From contig JABDPB010000112.1 in assembly GCA_013042995.1 (NCBI GenBank), positions 1-52,968 on the forward strand: 52,968 nucleotides of DNA, read 5' to 3'. The DNA comes from Ignavibacteriaceae bacterium. GTDB taxonomy: Bacteria; Bacteroidota; Ignavibacteria; Ignavibacteriales; Ignavibacteriaceae. A model generated the notes under the pieces. That model was not told the DNA's origin. It saw only the letters and a list, made by a program, of their open reading frames with translations, and did not search any database. The position numbers were made by a program, and so were the translations under genes. Position 1 is the stretch's first letter; every line of letters starts with the position of its first letter. This document shows positions 16,129-25,429 of this stretch, in pieces.

Positions 16129-16809
16129 TTAAGCCGGTCCATCTTCTAATTTAAAAACTATAGGGACCATAACTTTAACCTTAACCGGTTTTCCTCTTTG
16201 CTTGCCGGGAGAAAACCTTGTGTGCTTCACTGCATATTCTGCTGCCTCGTCGCAGCCCGCACCAATTCCCTTTATAACCTCAGTTTTAGTTACTCTCCCA
16301 ATTTCATTTACATAAGCCAAAACATATACCTTGCCTTCTACTTCAGCTCTTTTTGCAATTTCGGGGTATATAATCAAATCGTGAATGGCCTGTACGCCTC
16401 CGATTGGATATGGCATCTCCTCTACCGCAACAAAATAAACAGGTTCTTCTTCCACTACTCTTTGCATTTCCTTTTTAGGCGGTGGCGGGGGCGCTGAAAG
16501 TTCCTGGTTGAGATCAATCTCAGTGCTGCTGAATTCGATCTCTTCAATATCAACTTCCGTTACTGCTTCAATTATCATTGATGGCTTTGGCGGTGGAGGT
16601 GGTGGTGTGGTTTCCTGCTTCGTTTGCTGAATATCTTCAACCGTAAAAAGCTCTTGTGGAGGAGTCAATTCAATTGGATTTTTTTCAACATCAGGAAAAA
16701 ATTTAAATGCAAAAATTATTATTAACAGCGATAAAATAATACTGGTCTCAAAAACAAGTTTGTAGTGATATCTTATCTCTGGTTTGCGGATGTTTTTTAG
16801 AGATTCCAT
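16129..16809 (-). CDS. TonB-family energy transducer (226 aa)
   Basis: The ATG at 16809 follows AAGGAGATC; a longer frame starts at 16830. A cytoplasmic basic N-terminus and one transmembrane helix (TSIILSLLIIIFAFKFF) lead into a periplasmic part with two polyproline stretches (TPPPPPPKP and APPPPPKK). The C-terminal TonB domain reads YPEIAKRAEVEGKVYVLAYV...RFSPGKQRGKPV. It should couple the proton-motive force to outer-membrane receptors, but no ExbBD or receptor genes are adjacent, so its partner is unknown. Confidence 0.88.
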   Translation of the reverse strand: MESLKNIRKPEIRYHYKLVFETSIILSLLIIIFAFKFFPDVEKNPIELTPPQELFTVEDIQQTKQETTPPPPPPKPSMIIEAVTEVDIEEIEFSSTEIDLNQELSAPPPPPKKEMQRVVEEEPVYFVAVEEMPYPIGGVQAIHDLIIYPEIAKRAEVEGKVYVLAYVNEIGRVTKTEVIKGIGAGCDEAAEYAVKHTRFSPGKQRGKPVKVKVMVPIVFKLEDGPA

Positions 16810-16923
16810 TTTTGATCTCCTTCCTGTCATTGTTTCAATACTTATACTGCAAAATAAAGACCAGTAACAAAGCTTTTTTTTGGTTTATTTTGGACACATA
16901 TTTCAAATTAATAAATACAGGGC

Positions 16924-16939
16924 GTTGCAATTGTGCAAC
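16924..16939. promoter_or_regulatory. dyad GTTGC-N6-GCAAC at the 5' end of the activator gene
   Basis: GTTGCAATTGTGCAAC has fully palindromic arms (GTTGCA/TGCAAC) and is the most symmetrical member of the site family found at the four sigma-54 promoters downstream. It lies just before the activator's start, where binding could control the activator's own expression. Confidence 0.6.
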
Positions 16940-16965
16940 AATCACCTGTTTTATTTATATTTGCA

Positions 16966-18345
16966 ATGCAACATAAAATTGAAAGTAAATCAATGAAAAG
17001 TAAAAACGAATTAAAAAGTAGTTTTGAACCTGCACACACAGATATAGTTCTTGATAGCATAACAGAGGGTGTGTTTACAGTTAATGAGAACATGATTATA
17101 ACATACTTTAATCATGCTGCAGAAAAAATCACTGGAGTTTCAAAAGAGAATGCTGTTGGTCAACATTGTTTTGATGTATTAAAATCTAACATATGTGAAA
17201 AAACATGTCCCCTGCGGTGTAGTTTTACTACAAATGAGGAAATAATTGATAAGCATAAGGATATACTTAGAAATGACGGCACTCTTGTACCGGTTAGTAT
17301 CAGTACATCTGCTTTGCGTAATGAAGCAGGTGAAATAATTGGGGGAGTGGAAACATTCAGAGATCTATCAACAATAGAAGAATTAAAAAAAGAAATAACT
17401 AAAAGTTATACGTTCGAAGATATTATATCTAAGAATCACCAAATGATAAATATTTTTGAAACAATGCCAATAATTGCACAAAGCGACAGCACAGTTTTAA
17501 TTCAAGGAGAAAGTGGATCGGGAAAAGAGCTATTTGCACGAGCAATCCATAGCTTAAGCAGCAGAAAAGCGAAACCATTTGTTGCTGTAAATTGTGGTGC
17601 GCTACCAGATACATTAATAGAGTCCGAGCTATTCGGATATATAAAAGGGGCTTTTACGGACGCAAAAAAAGATAAGCCCGGTCGCTTTGCACTTGCCAAA
17701 GGCGGTTCAATATTTTTAGATGAAGTTGAAAGCCTACCCTTGTCTACACAGGTAAAATTATTAAGAGTGCTGCAGGAAAAAGAATTTGAACCCTTGGGAG
17801 CAACTGCACCGGTAAAAACAGATCTTAGAGTTATTGCAGCAACAAAGAATGATTTGGTTAAGCTTATAAAAAAAGAAAAATTCAGGGATGATTTGTACTA
17901 CCGTTTAAATGTTGTTAAGATTGAACTACCTCCCTTAATAAAGAGAAGGGATGATATACCTTTATTGGTAAATCACTTCATAGAAAAATTTAATAAGAGA
18001 ATGGGTAAGTCAATTGAAGATGTTTCAAAAGACGTATTAAATATTTTGATGGAATATGATTATCCGGGTAATGTGCGAGAGCTGGAGAATATTATTGAGC
18101 ATGCTTGTGTCATGTGTCAGGCTGCAAGAATAAGAACTATTCATCTCCCACCTGAACTTGTTCCCCAAAAAGACAGTTTAAAAATTGAAGAGCAAGAAAG
18201 CCGTCTGCCATTACGGTCATTTGAAAAGCATCTAATCAGTGAAACTTTAGAAAAGCATAACGGAAATAAAGTACTAGCTGCAAAAGAGTTAGGCTTACAT
18301 CGCTCCACCCTATGGCGGAAAATGAAAAAGTATGGTTTGATTTAA
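16966..18345 (+). CDS. PAS-AAA-Fis sigma-54 transcriptional activator
   Basis: I used the ATG at 16966; the ATG at 16993 is an alternative and no start has a good Shine-Dalgarno. A PAS domain (about 25-145) carries four cysteines, Cys68, Cys77, Cys81 and Cys85, in HCF...NICEKTCPLRC, which suggests binding of a redox-sensitive cofactor. The AAA+ domain has Walker A GESGSGKE (181-188) and GAFTDA (228-233) in place of GAFTGA. The C-terminal Fis helix-turn-helix reads KVLAAKELGLHRSTLWRKMKKYG. There is no receiver domain, so it probably senses its signal directly. It precedes a block with four matching sigma-54 promoters and is the likely activator of that regulon. Confidence 0.92.
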   Translation: MQHKIESKSMKSKNELKSSFEPAHTDIVLDSITEGVFTVNENMIITYFNHAAEKITGVSKENAVGQHCFDVLKSNICEKTCPLRCSFTTNEEIIDKHKDILRNDGTLVPVSISTSALRNEAGEIIGGVETFRDLSTIEELKKEITKSYTFEDIISKNHQMINIFETMPIIAQSDSTVLIQGESGSGKELFARAIHSLSSRKAKPFVAVNCGALPDTLIESELFGYIKGAFTDAKKDKPGRFALAKGGSIFLDEVESLPLSTQVKLLRVLQEKEFEPLGATAPVKTDLRVIAATKNDLVKLIKKEKFRDDLYYRLNVVKIELPPLIKRRDDIPLLVNHFIEKFNKRMGKSIEDVSKDVLNILMEYDYPGNVRELENIIEHACVMCQAARIRTIHLPPELVPQKDSLKIEEQESRLPLRSFEKHLISETLEKHNGNKVLAAKELGLHRSTLWRKMKKYGLI

Positions 18346-18356
18346 TGTTTTGAAGT

Positions 18357-18372
18357 GTTTCACCACTACAAC
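18357..18372. promoter_or_regulatory. distal activator site of promoter P1
   Basis: GTTTC-ACCACT-ACAAC, a weaker match, lies 31 bp centre to centre from the proximal site. Confidence 0.5.
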
Positions 18373-18387
18373 AGTTAATCAAATACC

Positions 18388-18403
18388 GTCTCGTCACCGC
18401 AAC
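18388..18403. promoter_or_regulatory. proximal activator site of promoter P1
   Basis: GTCTC-GTCACC-GCAAC, centred 91.5 bp upstream of the -24 box at 18487. Confidence 0.6.
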
Positions 18404-18486
18404 ACACTTCAACTTGCTTACCAACCTCATTAGACCTACAACCCTTTATTCTATTGAAAATCATATATAATCCTTCCACTCCATTT

Positions 18487-18502
18487 TGGCAGGCGAATTG
18501 AA
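18487..18502 (+). promoter_or_regulatory. sigma-54 promoter P1
   Basis: TGGCAG-GCGAA-TTGAA fits the -24/-12 pattern with correct spacing. It lies 35 bases upstream of the permease ATG at 18538 and should drive 18538-21808. Confidence 0.75.
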
Positions 18503-18537
18503 TTATTATAAGTGAAATGATTATATGAGTGAAAAAA

Positions 18538-19371
18538 ATGTTTGTACTGGAGATACTACAACATTCCGTGCGAATTACGTTTTTGGTTTTTCTGATGATG
18601 ATAGCAATCGATTTTCTAGATGTAAGGACACGTGGACGATTAAAAGAACTTGTTAAGGGAAATATCTGGCGACAATATACTATCGCATCATTTTTAGGTG
18701 CTACGCCTGGATGTCTTGGGGCTTTTATGAATGTGACACTCTACATTCACGGTTTCTTAACATTTGGTGCGATAGTCGCTGGTATGATTGCTACCTCAGG
18801 TGATGAAGCATTTGTGATGCTAGCTCAATTTCCCGAGCAGGCACTAATTCTATTCGCAATTTTGTTCGTGGTTGCTATTCCTATTGGTTACCTGACGGAT
18901 AAAGCTGCTAAATTATTTCATATAATCCCGTGCAAAGATTGTGAACTCCATAAAATTCACCCGGAAGAGAAGGAGCGTGGACACTATTTGAAAGAACACG
19001 TCTGGAAACATATCATAAAACACCATATCTGGAAGGTGTTTCTTTGGACATTTTTTGCGTTACTCATTGTTCAGTTTGGATTAAAATATTGGAAACTTGA
19101 AAGTTTTGTTAGCGAGTATATGGGATTGGTTTTAATAGTTAGTGTTCTGATCGGTCTAATTCCCGAATCAGGTCCTCATTTAATTTTTGTGATGATGTTT
19201 GCAAATGGATTGATCCCTTTTTCAGTACTTTTAGCCAGCTCCATTGCTCAGGATGGCCATGGAATGTTACCGCTTGTGTCTTATACAATTAGAGATACAC
19301 TTCTGATTAAAGTTTTTAATATAAGCGCCGCCCTTTTGGTGGGTGGTACGTTTTATTTCATTGGATTATGA
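18538..19371 (+). CDS. putative multi-TM metal/arsenical permease (ArsP_2 / 'putative manganese transporter' type)
   Basis: The ATG at 18538 was chosen over a GTG at 18529. The protein has about eight to ten hydrophobic segments. Two matching halves each carry a proline/glycine-containing helix (FLGATPGCLGAFMN and LIPESGPHLIFVMMFANG), and between them lies a His/Cys-rich cytoplasmic loop (IIPCKDCELHKIHPEEKERGHYLKEHVWKHIIKHH). This matches the putative 10-TM heavy-metal exporter family. Metal export is inferred, not shown. It is the first gene after sigma-54 promoter P1. Confidence 0.75.
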   Translation: MFVLEILQHSVRITFLVFLMMIAIDFLDVRTRGRLKELVKGNIWRQYTIASFLGATPGCLGAFMNVTLYIHGFLTFGAIVAGMIATSGDEAFVMLAQFPEQALILFAILFVVAIPIGYLTDKAAKLFHIIPCKDCELHKIHPEEKERGHYLKEHVWKHIIKHHIWKVFLWTFFALLIVQFGLKYWKLESFVSEYMGLVLIVSVLIGLIPESGPHLIFVMMFANGLIPFSVLLASSIAQDGHGMLPLVSYTIRDTLLIKVFNISAALLVGGTFYFIGL

Positions 19372-19391
19372 AATATAAGGAGGTGAAAACA

Positions 19392-19763
19392 ATGAAAATT
19401 AAAGGTTTGGTAGAATTAATTCTCGGACTTTGGCTGTTGGTTTCAGCTTTCCTAGGTTTTGATCCAAACGGCTCTGTCTGGAATTACTTCATTGTTGGCG
19501 TTGTGTTGGTAGGCGTTAGTTTTTTTCTCATTCATGGAAAACCCCGACAATCATGGATTGCCGGCGTTCTCGGTTTTTGGTTGATTATTATTGCTATTGC
19601 TCCTTTTATAGTAAGCGGCATGGGTATTTACCTAAATAATATTATTGTGGGTTTACTCATTACAACAACTGGATTTGCAATTTTAGTTCATGGAAGGAAG
19701 CATATTCATCATTTAAAAAAAATGGATAAACATCTATGCTATCGTAATTATGGTTCAGAGTAA
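19392..19763 (+). CDS. SPW-repeat membrane protein (123 aa)
   Basis: AAGGAGGTG lies seven bases before the ATG at 19392, which makes this start better than the in-frame ATG at 19368 that overlaps the previous stop. Two repeats of a two-helix unit end in SVWNYFIVGVVLVG and GIYLNNIIVGLLI, as in the SPW family of small membrane proteins. Function unknown. A second SPW-like gene lies behind promoter P4 at 30966. Confidence 0.75.
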   Translation: MKIKGLVELILGLWLLVSAFLGFDPNGSVWNYFIVGVVLVGVSFFLIHGKPRQSWIAGVLGFWLIIIAIAPFIVSGMGIYLNNIIVGLLITTTGFAILVHGRKHIHHLKKMDKHLCYRNYGSE

Positions 19764-19818
19764 GAGATAAATGAGATGTAGGAGATGATTATAATAACTA
19801 TGAAAATATGGAGGACTT

Positions 19819-20358
19819 ATGGCCATACCAACATTTAATGCAGTTGGATACTGTGCTCATTATTCAAAGCAGGGTGATTGGGCTTTTAGTTTTGCTTTAC
19901 AGTTATCTCAAAAGCACAATGTACAACTGAATGTTTTCCATTTTCTACAAGATCCATACGATCCGAATTATGCGAAACCAAAACATTTATCACATTCTGG
20001 GTTTGAAAAAATGGCTATTGCTGAAGAAAAGGAACTTCGATTGTACTATGATAAACTTGCAGGAGAATATCTCAATATTGGTTTCCGCGAATGTTGCGAG
20101 GATAGCTGGACAGAGTTACATCGCTGCCTGATGATCAGTGAATTTCAAATTCTCATTTTAGGTTATACCCAAATGGGTGCAAATTTTATAAGAAAACCAA
20201 TAGAAGAATTCGCTAATGACTTTATTTCTCCGGTCATCCTGGTTGGTCCGGAAAACCCTGAGCAGATTTGTTTGAATCATCAAGCGGCTTTACTGTCATT
20301 TAAGCTGGGAATATCTAAAGATAAATTCAATATATGCAGTATAAAACATAAGGAATAG
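19819..20358 (+). CDS. universal stress protein-like protein (179 aa)
   Basis: The fold follows the UspA pattern: an N-terminal beta strand and loop, DWAFSFALQLSQKHNVQLNVFHF, a central acidic helix and a C-terminal ILILGYTQMG...PVILVG segment. The nucleotide-binding G-x2-G-x9-G(S/T) loop is incomplete, so ATP binding is uncertain. TATGGAGGACTT provides the ribosome binding site. It is the third gene of the P1 operon. Confidence 0.65.
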   Translation: MAIPTFNAVGYCAHYSKQGDWAFSFALQLSQKHNVQLNVFHFLQDPYDPNYAKPKHLSHSGFEKMAIAEEKELRLYYDKLAGEYLNIGFRECCEDSWTELHRCLMISEFQILILGYTQMGANFIRKPIEEFANDFISPVILVGPENPEQICLNHQAALLSFKLGISKDKFNICSIKHKE

Positions 20359-20405
20359 AGATTAGCTAAGTTGAAAATAAAAAACACACATAGGGAGATG
20401 TTGAA

Positions 20406-20726
20406 ATGATAAAAATATCAGATATATATGACAAACTTGGTTGGAAACAAGCTAAAGGCTATCCCAGAGGCACCAGAATCAAAACTCTTCGGGATGAGGG
20501 TAATGCCAAGACAGTTTTGCTAAAATTACCCAAAGGTTTTTATATGGATTCCCATTGTCATGTAACCACTGAGCAACACTTTGTAATTCAGGGTTCATAC
20601 AAAAGTGAGGGAAAAACATATCGATCAGGAACTTACCAATTAATTCCTGCTGGTGTCGATCACGGACCGTTCGAATCAAAAAATGGTGCAGTTATTTTGC
20701 TTGTTTGGGATCCATTATTAGGTTAA
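20406..20726 (+). CDS. cupin-domain protein (106 aa)
   Basis: A single cupin barrel: motif 1 with SHCHVTTEQHFVIQGSY, in which the two His and a Glu would bind a metal, and motif 2 around PAGVDHGPF. Preceded by GGGAGATG. Small cupins are metal-dependent enzymes or sensors and the substrate cannot be inferred. Fourth gene of the P1 operon, and close to the methyltransferase that follows. Confidence 0.75.
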   Translation: MIKISDIYDKLGWKQAKGYPRGTRIKTLRDEGNAKTVLLKLPKGFYMDSHCHVTTEQHFVIQGSYKSEGKTYRSGTYQLIPAGVDHGPFESKNGAVILLVWDPLLG

Positions 20727-20740
20727 AAGGAGATTATGAA

Positions 20741-21376
20741 ATGGCAAATATTGAACCCTTTGAAAAATATCCTGATTTATACGATGAATGGTTTAGTACT
20801 AACTATCTAACCTATCAATCCGAGCTTCACGCAGTAAAAGATTTTTTACCGGAAAGCGGTGTGGGTATAGAAATTGGTATGGGTAGCGGACGATTTGCTA
20901 AACCACTGGGAATCAATCTCGGTGTGGATCCGTCATCCAAAATGAGAATGATTGCCCACTCAAGAAGAATTGATATAATTGATAGTTTTGCGGAATCACT
21001 TCCTTTCAATGATAAACAATTTGATTTCGTACTAATGGTAACTACCCTTTGCTTTCTAGATGATGTAGATATGGCATTTAAAGAAGTCTATAGAGTGCTA
21101 AAGCCACATGGGTTCTTTATAGTTGGATTTATTGATAAGGAAAGCCTCCTTGGGCATCAATATCAAATTCGTAAAAATGAAAATCCTTTCTATAAATTAG
21201 CTAAATTTTATTCTGTGTATGGAGTAATAGTTTATCTCTTAGAAAATGATTTTTACAATTTGCATTTCATTCAGACTATTTTTCACAATCTGTCGGAGAT
21301 AAAGGATGTTGAACCTGTAAAAGTAGGCTTTGGGGAAGGATCGTTTGTGGTGATAAGAGCGGAGAAGAACTCATAA
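20741..21376 (+). CDS. class I SAM-dependent methyltransferase
   Basis: The ATG at 20741 follows AAAAGGAG. Motif I reads GIEIGMGSGRFAKPLG, and later motifs include DFVLMVTTLCFLDDVD and EVYRVLKPHGFFIVGF, all typical of Methyltransf_11 enzymes. The substrate is unknown. It sits in an operon of stress and metal genes, so thiol, metalloid or small-molecule methylation is possible but unsupported by direct evidence. Confidence 0.8.
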   Translation: MANIEPFEKYPDLYDEWFSTNYLTYQSELHAVKDFLPESGVGIEIGMGSGRFAKPLGINLGVDPSSKMRMIAHSRRIDIIDSFAESLPFNDKQFDFVLMVTTLCFLDDVDMAFKEVYRVLKPHGFFIVGFIDKESLLGHQYQIRKNENPFYKLAKFYSVYGVIVYLLENDFYNLHFIQTIFHNLSEIKDVEPVKVGFGEGSFVVIRAEKNS

Positions 21377-21409
21377 AACATCATGAGAACAATTAAAGGA
21401 TGAAGACAG

Positions 21410-21808
21410 ATGAGTCTCATTAGGAAATTATTTGGGCCAAAATCCAAATATGACAAGAGCCTGCCTTACACGTATGAAGCACAGATTGATGTGCTTTGTT
21501 GGAAAGGGGCAGAACCAATGTATAGCTATTATTATTCAGATACTATCTGCGGCTTAGTTGGATACTTAGAAGCAAATAACATAACTCCGGAAGGGGTAGA
21601 GATTTTTGGAATCTACTTAAATAAAGAAATTCCGTTAGAGAAAAAATATTGTCTGTCAGAAGATGGCAAATGGTTGAAGAGACCGGATATTTGTAAGTCT
21701 TTAGAGGAACATTTTGAACAAACAATGGAGGAACAATATAAAGGGCATGTTGCCAATGGTGAGTGTGCATTCGACGATAGAAATCGTGTCGGTAGTGGTC
21801 CATATTAA
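21410..21808 (+). CDS. hypothetical protein (132 aa), last gene of the P1 operon
   Basis: AAAGGATGAAG precedes the ATG. The sequence is mixed alpha/beta with a short basic N-terminus, a central GLVGYLEANNITPEGVEIFGIY segment and a Cys at GECAF near the C-terminus. I do not recognise a family. Composition and spacing (33 bases after the methyltransferase) support it as a real gene. Confidence 0.65.
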   Translation: MSLIRKLFGPKSKYDKSLPYTYEAQIDVLCWKGAEPMYSYYYSDTICGLVGYLEANNITPEGVEIFGIYLNKEIPLEKKYCLSEDGKWLKRPDICKSLEEHFEQTMEEQYKGHVANGECAFDDRNRVGSGPY

Positions 21809-21886
21809 TCTTATTTATTGGTCAATCAAGATGATTGAAAATCTATATAATGAATATCATTAAAATATTTTATCCTTCTGGTGTAT

Positions 21887-21902
21887 ATTGCAAAATTGCA
21901 AC
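21887..21902. promoter_or_regulatory. distal activator site of promoter P2
   Basis: ATTGC-AAAATT-GCAAC, 31 bp centre to centre from the proximal site. Confidence 0.6.
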
Positions 21903-21917
21903 CTTATAACTTAAAAC

Positions 21918-21933
21918 GTTTCCCCATCGCAAC
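21918..21933. promoter_or_regulatory. proximal activator site of promoter P2
   Basis: GTTTC-CCCATC-GCAAC, centred 84.5 bp upstream of the -24 box at 22010. Confidence 0.6.
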
Positions 21934-22009
21934 TAACTTGAAATTATTTATATCATTTTCTATCCCCCGAATTACTTATAGAACAACTAGTTACAGTTAA
22001 TACTGTTCT

Positions 22010-22025
22010 TGGCATTTAGATTGGA
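22010..22025 (+). promoter_or_regulatory. sigma-54 promoter P2
   Basis: TGGCAT-TTAGA-TTGGA has standard sigma-54 spacing. It lies about 50 bases upstream of the YggS-family ATG at 22076. Confidence 0.75.
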
Positions 22026-22075
22026 ATATTTATCAGACAACATTTAGAAGATAATCTATTCGGAATTAATGTTAA

Positions 22076-22750
22076 ATGAGTCAACAAAGTATTATTAGCT
22101 CAGTAATGAAAATCCTGGATTCAATTCCCTCGGATATATTGCTGGTTGCAGCATCAAAAACAAGAACACCTGAAGAAGTGCAAGCAGCTATCAGTGCTGG
22201 CATTAAAGTTATCGGCTATAATTATGTGCAGGAAGCTGAAAGAATGCATCAGGTTATCGGTAATCAAGTTAAGTGGCATATGATCGGTCACCTGCAGAGA
22301 AATAAAGTTAAGAAAGCAGTAAAACTATTTGATATGATTGAAACGATTGATTCAGTAAAGTTAGCTCAAATAGTTGATGAGCAATGTGCATTAAACAAAA
22401 AGAAAATGACTGTGCTCATTGAAATAAATAGCGGAAAGGAATCTAACAAAACAGGGATCCTGCCTGAAGATGTCGACGAACTTATTTTGAAAATAATTGA
22501 TTTGCCTAATTTAGTAGTGCAGGGGTTGATGACAATGGGACCACGTTTCGGCAATCCGGAAGATGCAAGACCTTACTTTAAAGCAACAAAGAAAGCATTT
22601 GATAGATTGAAAAATTTAGACATCCCAAATGTGAATATTAAATATCTATCAATGGGAATGAGCAACAGTTATAAAATTGCGATAGAGGAAGGCGCCAATA
22701 TTATTAGGATTGGAACAAAACTTTTTGGAGAAAGACAATGCAACTTTTAA
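22076..22750 (+). CDS. YggS/PROSC-family PLP-binding protein (224 aa)
   Basis: A single-domain alanine-racemase-like barrel. The PLP lysine is Lys28 in LLVAASKTRTPEEV, and later segments KWHMIGHLQRNK, INSGKESNKTG and YLSMGMSNSYKIAIEEGANIIRIGTKLFGER are hallmarks of YggS. These proteins keep PLP and amino-acid pools balanced and have no strong enzyme activity. Being first behind a sigma-54 promoter and not beside division genes is unusual for this family. Confidence 0.9.
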   Translation: MSQQSIISSVMKILDSIPSDILLVAASKTRTPEEVQAAISAGIKVIGYNYVQEAERMHQVIGNQVKWHMIGHLQRNKVKKAVKLFDMIETIDSVKLAQIVDEQCALNKKKMTVLIEINSGKESNKTGILPEDVDELILKIIDLPNLVVQGLMTMGPRFGNPEDARPYFKATKKAFDRLKNLDIPNVNIKYLSMGMSNSYKIAIEEGANIIRIGTKLFGERQCNF

Positions 22751-22805
22751 AATGAATTTATATCATATTCATACAATTGGAGTAAACTAATCAAGGGTGA
22801 ATATA

Positions 22806-25061
22806 ATGAGTGTTCGAATAGAAGACGTGTTAAAATATCATAGCGAAGGTAGACATGGAAAAATAGAAGTGAGGCCCACAAAGCCATGTTTCACATCAAG
22901 AGAACTCTCTATGGCATATACACCAGGAGTTGCAGAGCCATGCCGCAAGATCTATAACAATGAAGACGATATCTTTAATTATACTGCAAAAGGAAACTTG
23001 GTTGCTGTAGTTAGTAACGGCACAGCAGTTTTAGGGTTGGGAGATATTGGTCCGCATGCTGGTAAGCCGGTCATGGAAGGTAAGGGGGTTCTATTTAAAA
23101 GATTTGCAGATATTGATGTATTTGATATTGAGCTACTCACCAAAGATCCAAAAGAGATCATAAGATCCTGTCAACTCTTAGAACCAACCTTTGGCGGTAT
23201 AAATTTAGAGGATATAAAAGCACCGGAGTGCTTTGAAATTGAGAAAGAATTGAAAAAAACAATGAATATACCGGTCTTCCATGATGATCAACATGGGACT
23301 GCAATTATCTCTTGCGCAGCTCTAATAAATGCAGCAGAAATAACTGAGAAGAAATTAGAAGATATAAAAATAGTTGTGTCTGGAGCCGGTGCTGCAGCAA
23401 TTGCATGCTGTACTCTTTATTTAAGAGCTGGAGTAAGGAGAGAGAACATTGCTATGTTTGATTCAAAAGGACTTATTCACAAACAACGGCAGGATATAAA
23501 TGAATATAAAATGAACTTTGCAACAGAAAATAAGTATTCGTCCTTAGCTGATGCGATGCAGGGTGCCGACATGTTTTTAGGATTGTCAAAAGGAAACATT
23601 GTATCGGAGGATATGGTGAAATCAATGGCTTCGAATCCCATCGTATTTGCATTAGCCAATCCAGATCCTGAAATAACTTATGAGGATGTAACTGCTGTTA
23701 GAAATGATGTTGTTATGGCTACAGGAAGAAGCGATTACCCTAATCAGGTAAATAATGTACTTGGTTTTCCATTTATTTTTAGAGGTGCACTTGATGTAAG
23801 AGCAAAAGCAATAAACGAAGAGATGAAAATTGCTGCAGTAAATGCTCTTGCTAACCTGGCAAAAGAAAAAGTTCCCGAAGTAGTAATTCGTGCTTATGGC
23901 GGCAAAGAGTTTTCATTTGGTTCAGAATACATAATTCCTAAGCCTTTTGATCCACGTGTTTTGTGGAGAGTTGCATCAGCCGTTGCTAGGGCTGCAATTG
24001 ATACAGGAGTAGCTAGACATATTATTGAAGATTGGAATCTGTATGAAGAAGAGTTGCAGGAGAGATTGGGTTATTCTCAGGAAATAATTAGAGCAATGAT
24101 TCACAAAGCCCAAAAGAGCCCTAAAAAAATCGTTTATACCGAAGGCGAGGAAGATAAAATAATCCATGCGGCCAATGCTGTTGTACACGAAAACATTGGT
24201 GTACCTGTTCTACTAGGAAATAGAGAAGTAATAAAAAGAAAAATTGATGAGTATGGTTATGACCAAAGTGATTTTGAAATAATTGATCCTCTTAGATGTG
24301 AAAGTTGTAAAGAATATATTGATAAGTTTTACGAATTAAGACATAGAAGGGGTGTTACACAAAAACGTGCGCAGAATTTGATGAGACAGCAAAACTATTT
24401 AGGTGCAATGATGATTCGCAATGATGATGCTCAAGCTTTAATAGGGGGATTGGGTCAAAGTTATCCAAGCACTATAAAACCTGCTTTAGAAACAGTAGGG
24501 GTAAAACAAGGTATTAAAGTAGTATCAGGTCTATATATTGTAATTATACAGAGGAAAGTCTATTTCTTTGCCGACACAACAGTCAATGTAGATCCCACTG
24601 CTGAAGAGCTTGCCGAAATTGCAATAAGTGCAGCTGATACAGTTAAAGAATTTGATATTGAACCAAAGATTGCAATGCTATCATTTAGCAACTTTGGAAG
24701 TGCTAAATATCCAGAATCAAATAAGGTAAAAAAAGCAGTTGAAATCGTAAATGAATTGCGGCCTGAATTACAAGTTGATGGTGAAATGCAGGCTGATACA
24801 GCAATAGTTCCTGACATCCGCAAAGAAGAGTTCCCATTTTCGATATTAAAAGGAAGTGCTAATGTTTTAATCTTTCCAAACCTAAGTGCTGCTAATGTCT
24901 CTTATAAGTTAATGGAAAGATTAACAGACGCAACAGTAATTGGTCCCATTTTGATGGGTATGAATAAATCTATACATGTATTGCAAAGAGATTCAACAGT
25001 TCAAGATATAATAAATATGTCCGCGATTGCAGTTGTTGAAGCAAAAAGTAATGGGAAATAA
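22806..25061 (+). CDS. maeB: NADP-dependent malic enzyme, MaeB type (malic enzyme plus phosphotransacetylase-like domain, 751 aa)
   Basis: The ATG at 22806 follows AAGGGTG. The N-terminal ~430 residues are malic enzyme ([42 protein letters not shown], a [15 protein letters not shown] nucleotide site, [10 protein letters not shown]). The remaining ~320 residues are the phosphate acetyltransferase-like regulatory domain. The enzyme decarboxylates malate to pyruvate and reduces NADP, and in MaeB the C-terminal domain mediates acetyl-CoA control. It probably supplies reductant or pyruvate under the condition sensed by the activator. Confidence 0.93.
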   Translation: MSVRIEDVLKYHSEGRHGKIEVRPTKPCFTSRELSMAYTPGVAEPCRKIYNNEDDIFNYTAKGNLVAVVSNGTAVLGLGDIGPHAGKPVMEGKGVLFKRFADIDVFDIELLTKDPKEIIRSCQLLEPTFGGINLEDIKAPECFEIEKELKKTMNIPVFHDDQHGTAIISCAALINAAEITEKKLEDIKIVVSGAGAAAIACCTLYLRAGVRRENIAMFDSKGLIHKQRQDINEYKMNFATENKYSSLADAMQGADMFLGLSKGNIVSEDMVKSMASNPIVFALANPDPEITYEDVTAVRNDVVMATGRSDYPNQVNNVLGFPFIFRGALDVRAKAINEEMKIAAVNALANLAKEKVPEVVIRAYGGKEFSFGSEYIIPKPFDPRVLWRVASAVARAAIDTGVARHIIEDWNLYEEELQERLGYSQEIIRAMIHKAQKSPKKIVYTEGEEDKIIHAANAVVHENIGVPVLLGNREVIKRKIDEYGYDQSDFEIIDPLRCESCKEYIDKFYELRHRRGVTQKRAQNLMRQQNYLGAMMIRNDDAQALIGGLGQSYPSTIKPALETVGVKQGIKVVSGLYIVIIQRKVYFFADTTVNVDPTAEELAEIAISAADTVKEFDIEPKIAMLSFSNFGSAKYPESNKVKKAVEIVNELRPELQVDGEMQADTAIVPDIRKEEFPFSILKGSANVLIFPNLSAANVSYKLMERLTDATVIGPILMGMNKSIHVLQRDSTVQDIINMSAIAVVEAKSNGK

Positions 25062-25112
25062 ATATTTGATTATAAGGGTGATCATTTATAAAAAGTTTAT
25101 AAGGAGACTATC

Positions 25113-25343
25113 ATGCGACACACTTGTTATCATACAGTATCAAACCATAGTAATGAATACGTTAGAACATTAGAGGAAGTTCAAGCAAAGATACCTGAAT
25201 TGTGTGCAAAAGGAGAAAATGTTATAAAAGTTTCACAAGTATTCACGGAGGAAGATTTTGATACTATTAATTTGAATGAGGTGGAAATCCCGCTCGATGA
25301 TATAAATATTAACCACACTTTGGCTACAGCAGAATTGTTATAG
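25113..25343 (+). CDS. small conserved protein (76 aa), paralogue of 32829-33065
   Basis: AAGGAGACT precedes the ATG. The protein (MRHTCYHTVSNHSNEYVRTL...) shares its opening and a closing E(V)-(E/Q)-IPL pattern with the 78-residue protein at 32829-33065. The HTCYH start groups one Cys with two His and could bind a metal. I do not recognise a named family. Both copies lie in the sigma-54 regulon. Confidence 0.7.
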   Translation: MRHTCYHTVSNHSNEYVRTLEEVQAKIPELCAKGENVIKVSQVFTEEDFDTINLNEVEIPLDDININHTLATAELL

Positions 25344-25429
25344 AATATTGTGGGGTCGTTATTATTGCTCGCAGATTAGTTGTTGTGATTCGTTCTATTA
25401 CAGAAATAAAAAGTTTAATCAATTAAATA

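Noticed and set aside
16877..16896. TGGACA-N5-TTCAA as a sigma-54 promoter before the activator gene
   Set aside because: It lacks the -12 G and lies upstream of the dyad, so it does not fit.
18236..18430. 64-aa minus-strand ORF over the P1 regulatory region
   Set aside because: Antisense to the end of the activator gene and to the dyads; no ribosome binding site or family match.
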